64,000 bases of DNA from Metallibacterium scheffleri (GTDB lineage: Bacteria; Pseudomonadota; Gammaproteobacteria; Xanthomonadales; Rhodanobacteraceae). Made by a program: the position numbers and the translations under genes. A model generated the notes under the pieces. The model saw only the letters and a program-made list of their open reading frames with translations. It was not told the DNA's origin and did not search any database. The stretch covers positions 1,114,340 through 1,178,339 of the forward strand of contig NZ_LDOS01000001.1 in assembly GCF_002077135.1 (NCBI RefSeq). Direction: 5' to 3'. How positions within the stretch are numbered: position 1 is the stretch's first letter; each line of letters begins with the position of its first letter. Below are positions 18,133-26,390 of the stretch, in pieces.

Positions 18133-18205
18133 TGCGGAGGGTGATCGAATATCAGGAATGAGGGGCCGTGGGCGCGGGCGGGGCGTGGCGCATGGCCTTG
18201 TCTTC

Positions 18206-18232
18206 TTGAAAAGCGGGCGCCGTGGCGCCCGC
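18206..18232 (-). terminator. rho-independent terminator of the PsiF-repeat gene
   Basis: On the minus strand GCGGGCG-CCACGG-CGCCCGC (18232-18213) is a perfect 7-bp stem (9 bp if the loop-closing pairs count) followed by TTTTC. It lies 30 nt past the stop of the 18262-18690 gene. Confidence 0.8.
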
Positions 18233-18261
18233 AGGGTATGCGAACCCGCCGCGTGGCGCGA

Positions 18262-18690
18262 TCAATGCGCTTTCAGGCACGTGCTCATGAACATGGTGCG
18301 TTCGGCACCCATCAGTTTCTTGGCCTTGGCCTCGGCGCTGCAGGTTTTCATTTTTTCGTTCTGCATGGCCTTGCCGCCCATCATGCCGGGCTTGGCCATT
18401 TCATGCTTGGCCATCATTTCGTGCTCGGCCATTTCATGCTTGGCCGTCATGCTGGGCTTGGCCATTTCGTGCTTGGCCGTGGCCATCGGCATGGCGGCGT
18501 GGCCCTTCATGCAATGGCTCATGAAGGTCTTGTGCTCGGCGCCGTGCATGCCCTTGGACTGGTGGCTGCACTCGGCCATGCGCTCCTGCTGCGGCGTCAT
18601 GGTCTTGCCGCTGGCGGTGGTGGCGGCGCTGGCGCCGCCGGCGAACAACAGGCAGGCGAGCGCCAGGCTCGCGATCAGACGAATCTGCAT
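18262..18690 (-). CDS. exported PsiF-repeat protein with Lys-His-Glu-Met repeats
   Basis: 142 aa from ATG at 18690-18688, preceded by GGAGGGG. A signal peptide (MQIRLIASLALACLLFAGGASA) predicts export to the periplasm. Two PsiF-type repeats each carry a pair of Cys: MAECSHQSKGMHGAEHKTFM (about residues 37-56) and MKTCSAEAKAKKLMGAERTM near the C-terminus. Between them lies an insertion built of about four copies of a KHEMA unit (TAKHEMAKPSM, TAKHEMAEHEM, MAKHEMAKPGM), rich in Met and His. PsiF was named from a phosphate-starvation-inducible E. coli gene; its biochemical function is unknown. The Met/His repeats could bind copper or another soft metal, which is inference. Confidence 0.85.
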   Translation of the reverse strand: MQIRLIASLALACLLFAGGASAATTASGKTMTPQQERMAECSHQSKGMHGAEHKTFMSHCMKGHAAMPMATAKHEMAKPSMTAKHEMAEHEMMAKHEMAKPGMMGGKAMQNEKMKTCSAEAKAKKLMGAERTMFMSTCLKAH

Positions 18691-18785
18691 GGAAAACCCC
18701 TCCAGACGATGAGCCGATCCCACGACCGGCTCATCGAGTTTACGCGCGCCCCATGGCACCAGCCGGCGCGGCGCGGGGTGGGCGT

Positions 18786-20294
18786 TCAGGCTGCGGCGCG
18801 GGCACCGGCCGGCTGTTGCAGGCGCGGGCCTTCCAGCAGGGCCCGCCGCAGATGCGCGACGATCAGTTCGATTTCGCCGCTGTTCACGTTGAAATGCGGG
18901 GTGTAGCGCAGCGAATTGGCGCCGCCGTGGATCACGCCGATGCCGTGCAGGCGCAGCCATTCCTCGGTGGAGCCGGCGCCAAAGCACTTGAACTGCGGCG
19001 CCAGTTCGCAGGAAAACAGCAAGCCGGTGCCCTGTACCTTGGTGATCAGGCCGGGCAGTTCGTCCTTGAGCGCGTTGAACTTGGCCAGAAACTCCTGGCC
19101 GCGCGCGCGGATGTTCGCGCGCATCTGTGGCGTGAGCATGCCCAGCGTGGTGCAGGCCACGTCCAGCGCGCGCGGGTTGCTGGTCATGGTGTTGCCGTAG
19201 ATGCCCTTGCGGTACAGCGCCGCGGTGCGCGCGTTCAGCGCCAGCACCGACAGCGGGTAATGACCGGCGTTGAGCGCCTTGGAATAGGTTTCCATGTCCG
19301 GCGCGTCGAGCCCCTCGAAGCCGGGGTAATCGACGATCGACAGCACGCCGTGCGCGCGCAGCCCGGCCTGGATCGAGTCCACCAGCAGCAGCGTGCCGTG
19401 TTCACGGGTGAGCTCGCGCGCGGCCTGGTAGAACGCCGGCGTCAGCGCGCGGCCCGGATCGCCTTCGCCCATCACCGGCTCGATGAACATGGCCTCGATG
19501 TGCCAGCCCTCGCGCGCGGCGTCGGCGAAGGTCCGCTGCAACTGCTCCACGTCGTAGGCCGCGACGGTGAGCAGGTGCGCGGCGTCGTGCTGGTAGCTGG
19601 CCAGGTGCTGCGTGTAGGTCTTGCGCGAGGAATCGGAATACTGCGCCGGCAGCTCGGTGCGGCCGTGGAAGGCGCCCTTGACCGCGAGGCGTTTCACCGT
19701 GCGTCCCGCGTGCGGCGCGTCGGGGTCGGTCATCAGCTTGGTGTTCACGTCGGCGAAACGGCCGGCCAGGCTCACCGCCTCCGAGCCCGAGTTCAGGCAC
19801 AGGAAATGCGAATACGGACAGCCGCCGCGGGTATGGCCGATCTCGGCGCGCAGCGCCGCGTCGAAGCGCAGTTGCGACACGCTTGGCGTCATCACGTTGG
19901 CCATCACCTGATGTCGCGCCATGGCGTCGATCACCGGCTGCGGCGCGTGGCCAAAGCCGAGCATGCCGTAGCCGCCGTTGTCGTGCAGCACCGCGCCCTT
20001 GAGGGTGACCAGCCACGGTCCGCGCGCGGTCAGCGCGATGTACGGGTTGACCGCGTCGTCCGGGTAGAAATTGACGAAGCCGGCCTGCGCGCGCTGGATC
20101 TGCGCGTGCTCGTCCAGCGCCACGAACTCGGGCATCTCGGCCTTGAGCCTGGCGAACGCGGCCACGGCCTCGTCCACCGCGGCGATCAGGTTGGCGTCGT
20201 CGGCGAAGCCGCGCAGGCTGGCCTCGTCTAGGCCCTGGCACAGCGCGCGCCCGCCGGCGGCACGCAATTCGGCGAGTTTTTGCAGCAGCTGCAT
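18786..20294 (-). CDS. class III PLP-dependent aminotransferase
   Basis: 502 aa from ATG at 20294, with a strong GGAGGAA site. It is a fold-type I, class III aminotransferase: the cofactor-binding FLCLNSGSEAVSLAGRFAD, the Asp-containing LLLVDSIQAGLRAHGVLS and the Schiff-base lysine in DMETYSKALNAGHYPLSVLA. C-terminal GGANSLRYTPHFNVNSGEIE binds substrate carboxylate in relatives. The DSIQAG and SKALNAGHYP variants differ from the common DEVQTG and SKALGGG, so substrate assignment (ornithine, GABA, diaminobutyrate or other) is not safe. It is a single gene with no pathway partner beside it. Confidence 0.82.
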   Translation of the reverse strand: MQLLQKLAELRAAGGRALCQGLDEASLRGFADDANLIAAVDEAVAAFARLKAEMPEFVALDEHAQIQRAQAGFVNFYPDDAVNPYIALTARGPWLVTLKGAVLHDNGGYGMLGFGHAPQPVIDAMARHQVMANVMTPSVSQLRFDAALRAEIGHTRGGCPYSHFLCLNSGSEAVSLAGRFADVNTKLMTDPDAPHAGRTVKRLAVKGAFHGRTELPAQYSDSSRKTYTQHLASYQHDAAHLLTVAAYDVEQLQRTFADAAREGWHIEAMFIEPVMGEGDPGRALTPAFYQAARELTREHGTLLLVDSIQAGLRAHGVLSIVDYPGFEGLDAPDMETYSKALNAGHYPLSVLALNARTAALYRKGIYGNTMTSNPRALDVACTTLGMLTPQMRANIRARGQEFLAKFNALKDELPGLITKVQGTGLLFSCELAPQFKCFGAGSTEEWLRLHGIGVIHGGANSLRYTPHFNVNSGEIELIVAHLRRALLEGPRLQQPAGARAAA

Positions 20295-20743
20295 GATGGT
20301 TCCTCCCGCGCCGACGCCGCCCGAACGGACGCGCGTGTTGCGCTAAGTGTCTATCAGTAAAAGGATTTGTACAGGATACCACCCGCGTCGCGGGGGCGGT
20401 ACCCCCGGCGCCGCTTCGTCATAACCCTTGCGCACGGACCTGCTCGCGCGCAGGCGCGCGCGGCATGGCCTTCGCTTCCGTCATCGCCGCCACCGCTTCG
20501 TCTGAGCTTGCCCGCAAGCCATCCCCGCCACCGCTGCGTCCCTTATTCCCACCCCCGCCTTCGCGGGGGCAGGCACTGCGTGGGAATGACGCGCAGCGGG
20601 GCGTAGGAATGACGGGTCCGCGCCGGTCCCGCGCCAGCCCCATGACGGTCGCATGGCGTGCGCCGCGCCTGCAGGACCGCGGGGCGCGTGGCATACTTCA
20701 GCGCTTTTGAACGCCGGCACGCCGGCCCTGACCGAGACCGACG
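20295..20743. other. intergenic gap with one REP-like hairpin
   Basis: No convincing gene lies here. It contains a hairpin CCCCCGC-CTTC-GCGGGGG (20552-20569) inside a GGAATGAC-type REP-like unit, and presumably the promoters of the aminotransferase (minus strand) and of yajC-secDF (plus strand), neither with a clear consensus. The usual upstream partners tgt and queA are absent. Confidence 0.6.
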
Positions 20744-21082
20744 ATGGATTTCCTGATTCCCTCCGCCCACGCCGCAGGCGCGGCTCCCGCAGCAGCCCCA
20801 GGTGGTGGTGGCCTGCAGTTCATCATCATGATGGTGGTGCTGTTCGGCCTGATGTATTTCATGATGATCCGCCCGCAGATGAAGCGGCAGAAAGAACTCA
20901 AGAAGATGATTTCCGAGCTGGCCAAGGGCGACGAAGTCATCACCACCGGCGGCATGGTCGGGCGCATCGACGCCATGGACGAGAGCTTCATCAGCCTCGA
21001 GGTGGCGACCAACGTCACCGTGCGCATCCAGCGCCAGGCCATCTCCGCGGTGCTGCCCAAGGGCACGCTGAAGTCCTCTTGA
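20744..21082 (+). CDS. yajC: Sec translocon accessory protein YajC
   Basis: 112 aa, typical size. A single membrane segment (FIIMMVVLFGLMYFMMI, about residues 26-42) precedes the YajC signature RPQMKRQKELKKMISELAKG, then GDEVITTGGMVGRI and a small cytoplasmic beta domain. YajC associates with SecDF at the inner membrane translocon. It is followed by secD after 46 nt and then secF, the standard gene order, so one operon is expected. Confidence 0.97.
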   Translation: MDFLIPSAHAAGAAPAAAPGGGGLQFIIMMVVLFGLMYFMMIRPQMKRQKELKKMISELAKGDEVITTGGMVGRIDAMDESFISLEVATNVTVRIQRQAISAVLPKGTLKSS

Positions 21083-21128
21083 ACTCGCGTTGCGCCACGC
21101 GCTGGCGCGGCCCAGGTGGAACCCGATC

Positions 21129-22985
21129 ATGAACGACTTTCCCCGCTGGAAATACTGGCTGGTGCTGGTGGTGCTGCTGTTCGGCATCCTGTATGCGCTG
21201 CCCAACGCATTCCGTCCGCAGGCCGCGGTGCAGATCCAGGGCAGCAACAGCAACCCGATCACGCCCGCGCTGCAGCAGCAGATCGCGCAGGACCTGCAGA
21301 AATCCGGCGTGCCCAGCCCCACCCCCGACCTGAAGGGCGAGCGCCTGTTGCTGCGTTTTCCCAACACCAACGTGCAGCTCAAGGCCTACACCGTGCTGCG
21401 CGATGCGCTGGGCGACAAGTACGTGGTGGCGGTGAACCTGGCCAGCTCGGTGCCCGCCTGGCTGCGCGCCATCGGCGCCAACGCCATGCCGCTGGGCCTG
21501 GATCTGCAAGGCGGCGTGCACTTTTTGATGCAGGTGGATGCCAACAGCGTGCTCGACCAGCAGATGCATCGCTATCTGGAAGACGTGCGCGACAGCCTGC
21601 GCGCCAAGAAGATCGACTATCGCAGCGTCGAGCGCCGCGGCAGCACGATCACCGTGGTGCTGAAGACCGCCGCCGCGCGTGACGCCGCGCGCACGCTGAT
21701 CAATACCAACGACACCGCGCTGACCGTGGCCAATGGCGCTTCCGGCGCGGGCGACTATGTGCTGACCGCGGTGCTCAGCCCGGCCGAGATGGACAAGATC
21801 GAAGGCTCGATCATCCACCAGAACCTGGCCACCATGCGCAACCGCGTCAACGCGCTGGGCGTGTCCGAACCGGTGATCCAGCAGCAGGGCGCCACGCGCA
21901 TCGTGGTCGAACTGCCCGGCGTGCAGGACACCGCCGAGGCCAAGAAGATCCTCGGCGCCACCGCCACCATCGAATACCACGCCGTCGATCAGAACGTGGA
22001 CGTGGCGCAGGCGGTGAAAACCGGCATCGTGCCGCCCGAGGACCGCCTGTACTACATGCGCGACGGCCAGCCGATCGTGCTGAAGAAACAGGTGATCGCC
22101 TCCGGTGACCAGATGCTCAACGCCAGCGCCGGCTTCGACTCGCAGTCCGGCCAGCCCACGGTCAACGTCGAGCTGGATTCGGCCGCCGCCACGCGCATGT
22201 TCGACTTCACCACCAAGAACGTCGGCAAGCCGATGGCGGTGGTGTACATCGAGCGCATCCCCGAGGTGAAAACCGTCGACGGCAAGGAAGTGCACACCTC
22301 CAAGACCAAGGAAATGGTCATCAGCAGCGCCACCGTGCAGGGCGTATTCGGCAAGAACTTCCAGACCACCGGCCTGACCCAGACCGAGGCCACCAGCCTG
22401 GCGCTGCTGCTCAAGTCCGGCTCGCTGGCCGCGCCCATGAACATCGTCGAGGAGCGCGTGATCGGTCCCAGCCTGGGCCAGCTCAATATCGAGAAGGGCC
22501 TGCTCTCGGTGCTGCTCGGCCTGGGCCTGGTGCTGGTCGCGGCGGCGATCTACTACAAGCTGTTCGGCCTGGTCGCCGACATCGCCCTGGTGTTCAACCT
22601 GATCCTGCTGGTCGCGGTGCTCAGCCTGTTCCAGGCCACGCTGACCATGCCCGGCATCGCCGGCATCGTGCTCACCCTGGGCATGGCGATCGACGCCAAC
22701 GTGCTGATCTGCGAGCGCATCCGCGAGGAACTGCGCAACGGCTCGACGCCGCTGGCCTCGATCCGCGCCGGCTACGAGAAAGCCTGGGCGACCATCCTCG
22801 ACGCCAACGTCACCCACCTGCTGGCGGCCACCGGACTGATGATCTTCGCCTCCGGCTCGATCCGCGGCTTCGCCATCACGCTCGGCGTGGGCATCCTCAC
22901 CTCGATGTTCACCTCGGTGACCGTCACCCACGCCGTCACCGCGCTGATCCACGGCGGCCGCAAGCTCAAGACGCTGTCGGTATAA
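21129..22985 (+). CDS. secD: protein translocase subunit SecD
   Basis: 618 aa (E. coli SecD has 615) from ATG 21129 (MNDFPRWKYWLVLVVLLF). With SecF it uses the proton gradient to pull preproteins across the inner membrane. N-terminal TM segment at residues 7-25, then a large periplasmic P1 region beginning with the hallmark PLGLDLQGGVHFLMQVD. Near the C-terminus are five TM segments with TLGMAIDANVLICERIREEL, containing the conserved TM4 Asp, and ITLGVGILTSMFTSVTVTH. An upstream in-frame start is ignored because it precedes the conserved N-terminus. It sits 10 nt upstream of secF. Confidence 0.97.
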   Translation: MNDFPRWKYWLVLVVLLFGILYALPNAFRPQAAVQIQGSNSNPITPALQQQIAQDLQKSGVPSPTPDLKGERLLLRFPNTNVQLKAYTVLRDALGDKYVVAVNLASSVPAWLRAIGANAMPLGLDLQGGVHFLMQVDANSVLDQQMHRYLEDVRDSLRAKKIDYRSVERRGSTITVVLKTAAARDAARTLINTNDTALTVANGASGAGDYVLTAVLSPAEMDKIEGSIIHQNLATMRNRVNALGVSEPVIQQQGATRIVVELPGVQDTAEAKKILGATATIEYHAVDQNVDVAQAVKTGIVPPEDRLYYMRDGQPIVLKKQVIASGDQMLNASAGFDSQSGQPTVNVELDSAAATRMFDFTTKNVGKPMAVVYIERIPEVKTVDGKEVHTSKTKEMVISSATVQGVFGKNFQTTGLTQTEATSLALLLKSGSLAAPMNIVEERVIGPSLGQLNIEKGLLSVLLGLGLVLVAAAIYYKLFGLVADIALVFNLILLVAVLSLFQATLTMPGIAGIVLTLGMAIDANVLICERIREELRNGSTPLASIRAGYEKAWATILDANVTHLLAATGLMIFASGSIRGFAITLGVGILTSMFTSVTVTHAVTALIHGGRKLKTLSV

Positions 22986-22995
22986 GGACCCAGCC

Positions 22996-23958
22996 ATGGA
23001 AATCTTCAACCCGCACAGCAACATCCATTTTCTCAACCTGCGCAAATACAGCATCGGCATCGCGCTGGTGCTGTTCCTGGGTTCGGTCGCGCTGATCGCC
23101 ACGCGCGGGCTCAACTACGGGCTGGATTTCACCGGCGGCGTGCTGGTCGAGGTCAGCTACGCCAAGCCCATCGACGCCGGCGCGGTGCGCGACACCCTGG
23201 CCAAGGCCGGCTACGAGCACGCGCTGGTGCAAAGCCTGGGCGGCACGCGCGAGTTGTCCATCCGCCTGCAGCCGCACAACGCGGCCGACAAGAACCTCAG
23301 CCAGCAGCAGGGCACCGCCGACCAGTTGGCCGCCACGGTGATGAAGGTCCTGCAGGCCGCGCGTCCCGACGCCACGCTCAAGCGCACCGATTTCGTCGGC
23401 CCGCAGGTCGGCTCCGAGCTGCGCAACGACGGCATCGTGGCGGTGATCTTCGTCATCTTCGGCATCATGATCTACCTGTGGGCGCGCTTCGAGAAACGCT
23501 TCGCCGTGGCCGCGCTGATCACCGAGGTGCACGACACCGTGGTCACGCTGGGTTTCTACGCGCTCACCCAGCGCGATTTCGACCTCACCGTGCTGGCCTC
23601 GGTGCTGGCCGTGGTGGGTTATTCGATCAACGACAAGGTCGTCGTGTTCGACCGCGTGCGCGAGCTGTTCCGCACCGCGCGCCGCGCCGAGCCCGAGGAA
23701 GTGCTCAACCGCGCCATCAACAACACCCTGTCGCGCACCATCATCACCTCGTTGTTCACCGGCATCGCCATGGCCGCGCTGTTCTTCTTCGGCGGCCCCG
23801 CCGTGCATGGCTTCGCCATCACCATGCTGTTCGGCATCCTCATCGGCACGCTGTCGTCGATCTTCATCTCCAGCCCGCTGCTGCTGTGGATGGGCGTGTC
23901 CAAGAAAGACCTGATGCCGGTGACCAAGGACAATCCGGAACTCGCGCGCCGGCCCTGA
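22996..23958 (+). CDS. secF: protein translocase subunit SecF
   Basis: 320 aa, the family's usual length. First TM at residues 20-38, then the periplasmic hallmark GLNYGLDFTGGVLVEVSY; the conserved VVGYSINDKVVVFDRVREL lies in the middle of the six-TM bundle, and NNTLSRTIITSLFT follows. It forms the SecDF complex with the upstream gene. A perfect 11-bp hairpin (23974-24002) follows the stop and may end the operon. Confidence 0.97.
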   Translation: MEIFNPHSNIHFLNLRKYSIGIALVLFLGSVALIATRGLNYGLDFTGGVLVEVSYAKPIDAGAVRDTLAKAGYEHALVQSLGGTRELSIRLQPHNAADKNLSQQQGTADQLAATVMKVLQAARPDATLKRTDFVGPQVGSELRNDGIVAVIFVIFGIMIYLWARFEKRFAVAALITEVHDTVVTLGFYALTQRDFDLTVLASVLAVVGYSINDKVVVFDRVRELFRTARRAEPEEVLNRAINNTLSRTIITSLFTGIAMAALFFFGGPAVHGFAITMLFGILIGTLSSIFISSPLLLWMGVSKKDLMPVTKDNPELARRP

Positions 23959-23973
23959 GCGGACCGCCTCCAG

Positions 23974-24002
23974 GCAAGCCGCGCCTTGCGCGCGCGGCTT
24001 GC
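23974..24002 (+). terminator. hairpin after secF, possible terminator
   Basis: GCAAGCCGCGC (23974-23984) and GCGCGGCTTGC (23992-24002) are perfect complements with a 7-nt loop. No T-run follows, so it is either a weak intrinsic terminator or an mRNA-end protecting stem. Confidence 0.5.
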
Positions 24003-24026
24003 ACGACCTTCCGGGCGGTGCCAGGC

Positions 24027-24040
24027 TGTTACTTGTAACA
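24027..24040. promoter_or_regulatory. palindromic operator candidate of the MazEF-like pair
   Basis: TGTTAC-TT-GTAACA is a perfect inverted repeat 14 nt upstream of the antitoxin start. Toxin-antitoxin operons are commonly repressed by their own antitoxin at such sites. No promoter hexamers are clear enough to place it. Confidence 0.55.
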
Positions 24041-24054
24041 GCACGATGCCCGCC

Positions 24055-24267
24055 ATGACCACACCCATCGCCGTTCGCGTGTCCCGCCACCGCCAAGCCT
24101 TGCGCAAGGCAGGACTGCGCCCGGTGCAGCTCTGGGTTCCCGATACGCGCGCGCCCGGCTTCGCCGACGCATGCCGGCGCCAATCCGCGCTGCTGCTGGA
24201 TGACGCGCACGAACGCGCAAGCCTGCACTGGATCGAGGACGTGTTCAGCAGCGCGGGCTGGAAGTGA
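24055..24267 (+). CDS. MazE-like antitoxin (DUF3018 family)
   Basis: 70 aa from ATG 24055 (MTTPIAVRVSRHRQAL); ATG 24046 is three codons upstream. VRVSRHRQALRKAGLRPVQL followed by WVPDTRAPGFADACRRQS is the signature of the small MazE-like antitoxins that pair with MazF/PemK toxins. The N-terminus is the likely DNA-binding part and the C-terminus (HWIEDVFSSAGWK) the toxin-neutralising tail. The stop overlaps the toxin start (GTGA, 24264-24267), the typical coupling of such pairs. It is probably autoregulated through the palindrome at 24027-24040. Confidence 0.85.
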   Translation: MTTPIAVRVSRHRQALRKAGLRPVQLWVPDTRAPGFADACRRQSALLLDDAHERASLHWIEDVFSSAGWK

Positions 24268-24590
24268 AGCGCGGCGATCTGGTCACCATTGTCCTGCAGG
24301 GCGATCAGGGCAAACCGCGGCCCGCGCTGGTGATCCAATCGGACTTCTTCGCCGCGCACCCCTCCGTCACGGTGCTGCCGGTGACCAGCGAGTTGCGCGC
24401 GGCACCGCTGTTTCGCGTGGACATCGAACCCGGCGCCGGCAATGGCTTGCGCAAACCCTCGCAGGTGATGCTGGACAAGGCCGTCACCGTGGCGCGCGAC
24501 AAGATCGGCGCCAGCATCGGCGTGATCGACGCCCCCATCCTGCAAGACGTCGTGCGCCGCCTGGCGGTGTTTCTCGGTATCGCCAAATAG
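24264..24590 (+). CDS. MazF/PemK-family endoribonuclease toxin
   Basis: 108 aa, GTG start overlapping the antitoxin stop. It has the MazF fold signatures: MKRGDLVTIVLQGDQGKPRP and ALVIQSDFF at the N-terminus, VTVLPVTSEL in the core, and LRKPSQVMLDKAVTVARDKI with the conserved Lys/Asp region. MazF toxins cleave mRNA at short motifs and are held inactive by their antitoxin. The gene is full length with no visible defect, unlike several other toxin genes in this window. Confidence 0.88.
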   Translation: MKRGDLVTIVLQGDQGKPRPALVIQSDFFAAHPSVTVLPVTSELRAAPLFRVDIEPGAGNGLRKPSQVMLDKAVTVARDKIGASIGVIDAPILQDVVRRLAVFLGIAK

Positions 24591-24636
24591 CCGGGGCGCC
24601 GTACTGTGTGAGGTTCATCACAACGTAACCATTGTT

Positions 24637-24652
24637 TGGCCCGGAACCTGCT
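24637..24652 (+). promoter_or_regulatory. sigma-54 promoter in front of the broken pilA
   Basis: TGGCCCGGAACCTGCT has the GG-N10-GC spacing of -24/-12 promoters; transcription would start near 24663. An identical 16-mer precedes the intact copy at 29464-29479, within about 90 nt of shared upstream sequence. pilA genes are RpoN/PilR-dependent in Pseudomonas and several relatives. Confidence 0.75.
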
Positions 24653-24686
24653 CGCCATTCACCCCGTATCCAGGGGGAATCCACCC

Positions 24687-25128
24687 ATGCGCAGGCCCAT
24701 GCAGTCCGGTTTCACGCTGATCGGCTGATGATCGTGGTGGCCATCCTCGCCATCCTCGCCATCCTCGCCGCCATCGCCATCCCGGCGTACCAGAACTACC
24801 TGATCCGCGCCCAGTTCAGCGAAGGCTGGTCGCTGGCGGGCAGCGCCCGATCGGCGGTGGAACTGTTCGCCAACGAAACCGGCCGTATGCCCGGCGACAA
24901 CGCCTCGGCCGGCTTGCCGGGCGCCAATTCGATTTCTGGCAATTATGTGTCCAGCGTCACCGTCACCGGCGGCGTGGTCACGATGGCCTATGGCGGGCCC
25001 AAGGCCAACAAGGCGATCCCCGCGCCACGCTGCAACTGTCGCCGGTGAAGGGCAGCGGCTCGATCCTGTGGAACTGCAAGCCCGGCAGCGGCCTGAGCCT
25101 GCAATACCTGCCCGCGAACTGCCGCTGA
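24687..25128 (+). pseudogene. pilA: type IV pilin gene, frameshifted
   Basis: The start [12 protein letters not shown] is identical to the intact pilin at 29514, but a one-base loss near 24721 (ATCGGCTGATG versus ATCGAGCTGATG) removes the invariant Glu5 and stops translation after 13 codons. The rest of the pilin reads on in another frame (NYLIRAQFSEGWSLAGSA), with a 9-nt ATCCTCGCC expansion in the transmembrane helix. A second one-base loss near 25025 shifts the C-terminus; the true tail (SILWNCKPGSGLSLQYLPAN) runs to the TGA at 25128. Two independent indels argue for a dead copy. Assembly error is the alternative. Confidence 0.85.
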
Positions 25129-25158
25129 GCCGGTCCAGCTCGTGCCGGGTGCGGCTCG

Positions 25159-25186
25159 GCATCCCCGCATTCACGGCTGCCGCGCG
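25159..25186. repeat. left direct repeat flanking HicBA module 1
   Basis: This 28-nt sequence ending ATTCACGGCTGCCGCGCG matches 25692-25719 at 27 of 28 positions, in the same orientation. The right copy covers the last five codons of the uma2-like gene (minus strand), so the left one looks like a duplicated piece of that gene end. Confidence 0.85.
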
Positions 25187-25262
25187 CCCCCTCCATGCTG
25201 CCCGACAGCCCCTGCTTCGCGCGATACTGACATGCAGTGCCAGGCTCTTCCGGGAGGTCGCC

Positions 25263-25469
25263 ATGTTGTTCACTGCCATTTTATTGCCTGCCGCCGAGGG
25301 CGGATTTACCGCGCTGAATCCGGAAACCGGATCGACCTCGCAGGGCGCAACGGTTGAAGAAGCGTTGACCAATCTGCGCGAGGCAACCGCGCTGCATGTC
25401 GAGGAATTTCCCGTGGCGGGCGCAGGGCGGCCGCTGGTGACCACCTTCGAAGTGGCTGTGCGTGCCTAG
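25263..25469 (+). CDS. hicB: HicB-family antitoxin (module 1)
   Basis: 68 aa from ATG 25263 behind GGGAGGTCG. Short HicB type: FTAILLPAAEGGFTALNPET is the HicB fold opening, then GATVEEALTNLREATALHVE, ending FEVAVRA. HicB antitoxins neutralise the HicA mRNA interferase. Its stop (25467-25469) overlaps the start of hicA by 8 nt. No DNA-binding extension is present in this short form. The neighbouring toxin is broken, so this may now be an orphan antitoxin. The module sits between 28-nt direct repeats. Confidence 0.82.
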   Translation: MLFTAILLPAAEGGFTALNPETGSTSQGATVEEALTNLREATALHVEEFPVAGAGRPLVTTFEVAVRA

Positions 25470-25667
25470 CCTGCCGCATGTTTCCGGAGACACCGTGGTG
25501 CGCACGCTGCAGCGACTGCGCTTCGCGGCAGCCACGTCGTACTCCGGCGTGGCACCAGCGGCTGCGTGGTGCCCTTGCATCGCGAACTCAAGCTGGGCAC
25601 CCTCGCTGGCGTGCTCAAACAAGCAGGGCTGACGACACAAGAGTTCATCGACGCGCTGCATGTCTGA
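25462..25667 (+). pseudogene. hicA: HicA toxin gene, broken (module 1)
   Basis: GTG 25462 begins a HicA start (VSGDTVVRTLQRLRF), but after the codon for Phe near 25532 the frame is wrong. The rest of HicA, GSHVVLRRGTSGCVVPLHRE then LKLGTLAGVLKQAGLTTQEF, is intact in a shifted frame to TGA 25667. Comparison with the family (LGF followed by about five residues and then GSH) indicates a small deletion that removes these residues and shifts the frame. The catalytic His of GSH is still encoded but unreachable. The product is probably non-toxic. Confidence 0.8.
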
Positions 25668-25691
25668 GCTTGTCATGCTGAGCGCAGCGAA

Positions 25692-25719
25692 GCATCCCGG
25701 CATTCACGGCTGCCGCGCG
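25692..25719. repeat. right direct repeat flanking HicBA module 1
   Basis: Partner of 25159-25186 with one mismatch. It overlaps the 3' end of the uma2-like gene and 12 nt beyond its stop codon. Confidence 0.85.
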
Positions 25720-26306
25720 GGTTCATCCGGGCCAGGTGCGCCCACGATACCTTCAGCCTGCACGCCCTCGAACACCGCGTCCATCGGGATGCCCGCATCC
25801 ACGCTGGCCAGCATCAGCGCCGCCGCGCCGCTCTGGTCGTGCAGTTCGAACAGGCCGCGCTCGTTGCGCCGAAACACTTCCACGCCGCGCGTCTCCGAGT
25901 CGATCAGCACGTACTCGCGCAGACTGCCCAAGCCACGATACGCCGCGAACTTCGCGCCGCGATCGAACGCCTGCGTGCTGGCCGACAGCACTTCCACGAT
26001 CAGCACGGGATGCTCGAACACCATCTCCGTGCGCAGATCGCGCGCATCGCAGGTAACGAACACGTCCGGGTAGAACACCGCGTCGTCGGCCACGCGCACT
26101 TTCATGCTTTCGATAAACGCCTGACAGGGCTTGCCCTGCAATCGCGTCTTCAGTGCCGCGGCAACGTTCAAGGCCACGATGCCATGCACGCGTCGCGCGC
26201 CGACCCTGGCGAACACCTCGCCGCGGTAAAATTCATGGCGCCCCGGCTGCTGGTTTTCCCAGTCCAGAAAGGCTTGCAGGCTCATTTTTGCTAGCGGCAA
26301 GGACAT
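25704..26306 (-). CDS. Uma2-family (DUF820) putative endonuclease
   Basis: 200 aa. Uma2/DUF820 proteins share a PD-(D/E)XK-like fold: early WENQQPGRHEFYRGEVFAR, then ESMKVRVADDAVFYPDVFVT (the family PD motif) and VLIVEVLSASTQAFDRGAKF (E-V-S motif), with YRGLGSLREYVLIDSETRGV later. The cellular role is unknown; these genes are abundant in cyanobacteria and some proteobacteria and often lie in mobile regions. The last codons coincide with the right repeat of HicBA module 1, so the module may have inserted at this gene's 3' end without disrupting it. Confidence 0.85.
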   Translation of the reverse strand: MSLPLAKMSLQAFLDWENQQPGRHEFYRGEVFARVGARRVHGIVALNVAAALKTRLQGKPCQAFIESMKVRVADDAVFYPDVFVTCDARDLRTEMVFEHPVLIVEVLSASTQAFDRGAKFAAYRGLGSLREYVLIDSETRGVEVFRRNERGLFELHDQSGAAALMLASVDAGIPMDAVFEGVQAEGIVGAPGPDEPARQP

Positions 26307-26390
26307 CGCGTGGGCTCCGTCGGGTCACGACTGGCGCGGCCAGTGTAGCGCCGGGGCCGGGCGTTGGATGGGCGCTAGGACAGCGAAAGG

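Noticed and set aside
21015..23114. 699-codon open frame on the minus strand opposite secD
   Set aside because: It is antisense to an unmistakable secD, His/Gln/Arg-rich without any family motif, and typical of high-GC codon bias leaving the opposite frame open.
24055..24590. Direct repeats around the MazEF-like pair, to extend the HicAB pattern
   Set aside because: Comparing the flanks 23960-24050 and 24591-24680 gave no shared stretch, so the pattern appears limited to HicAB.
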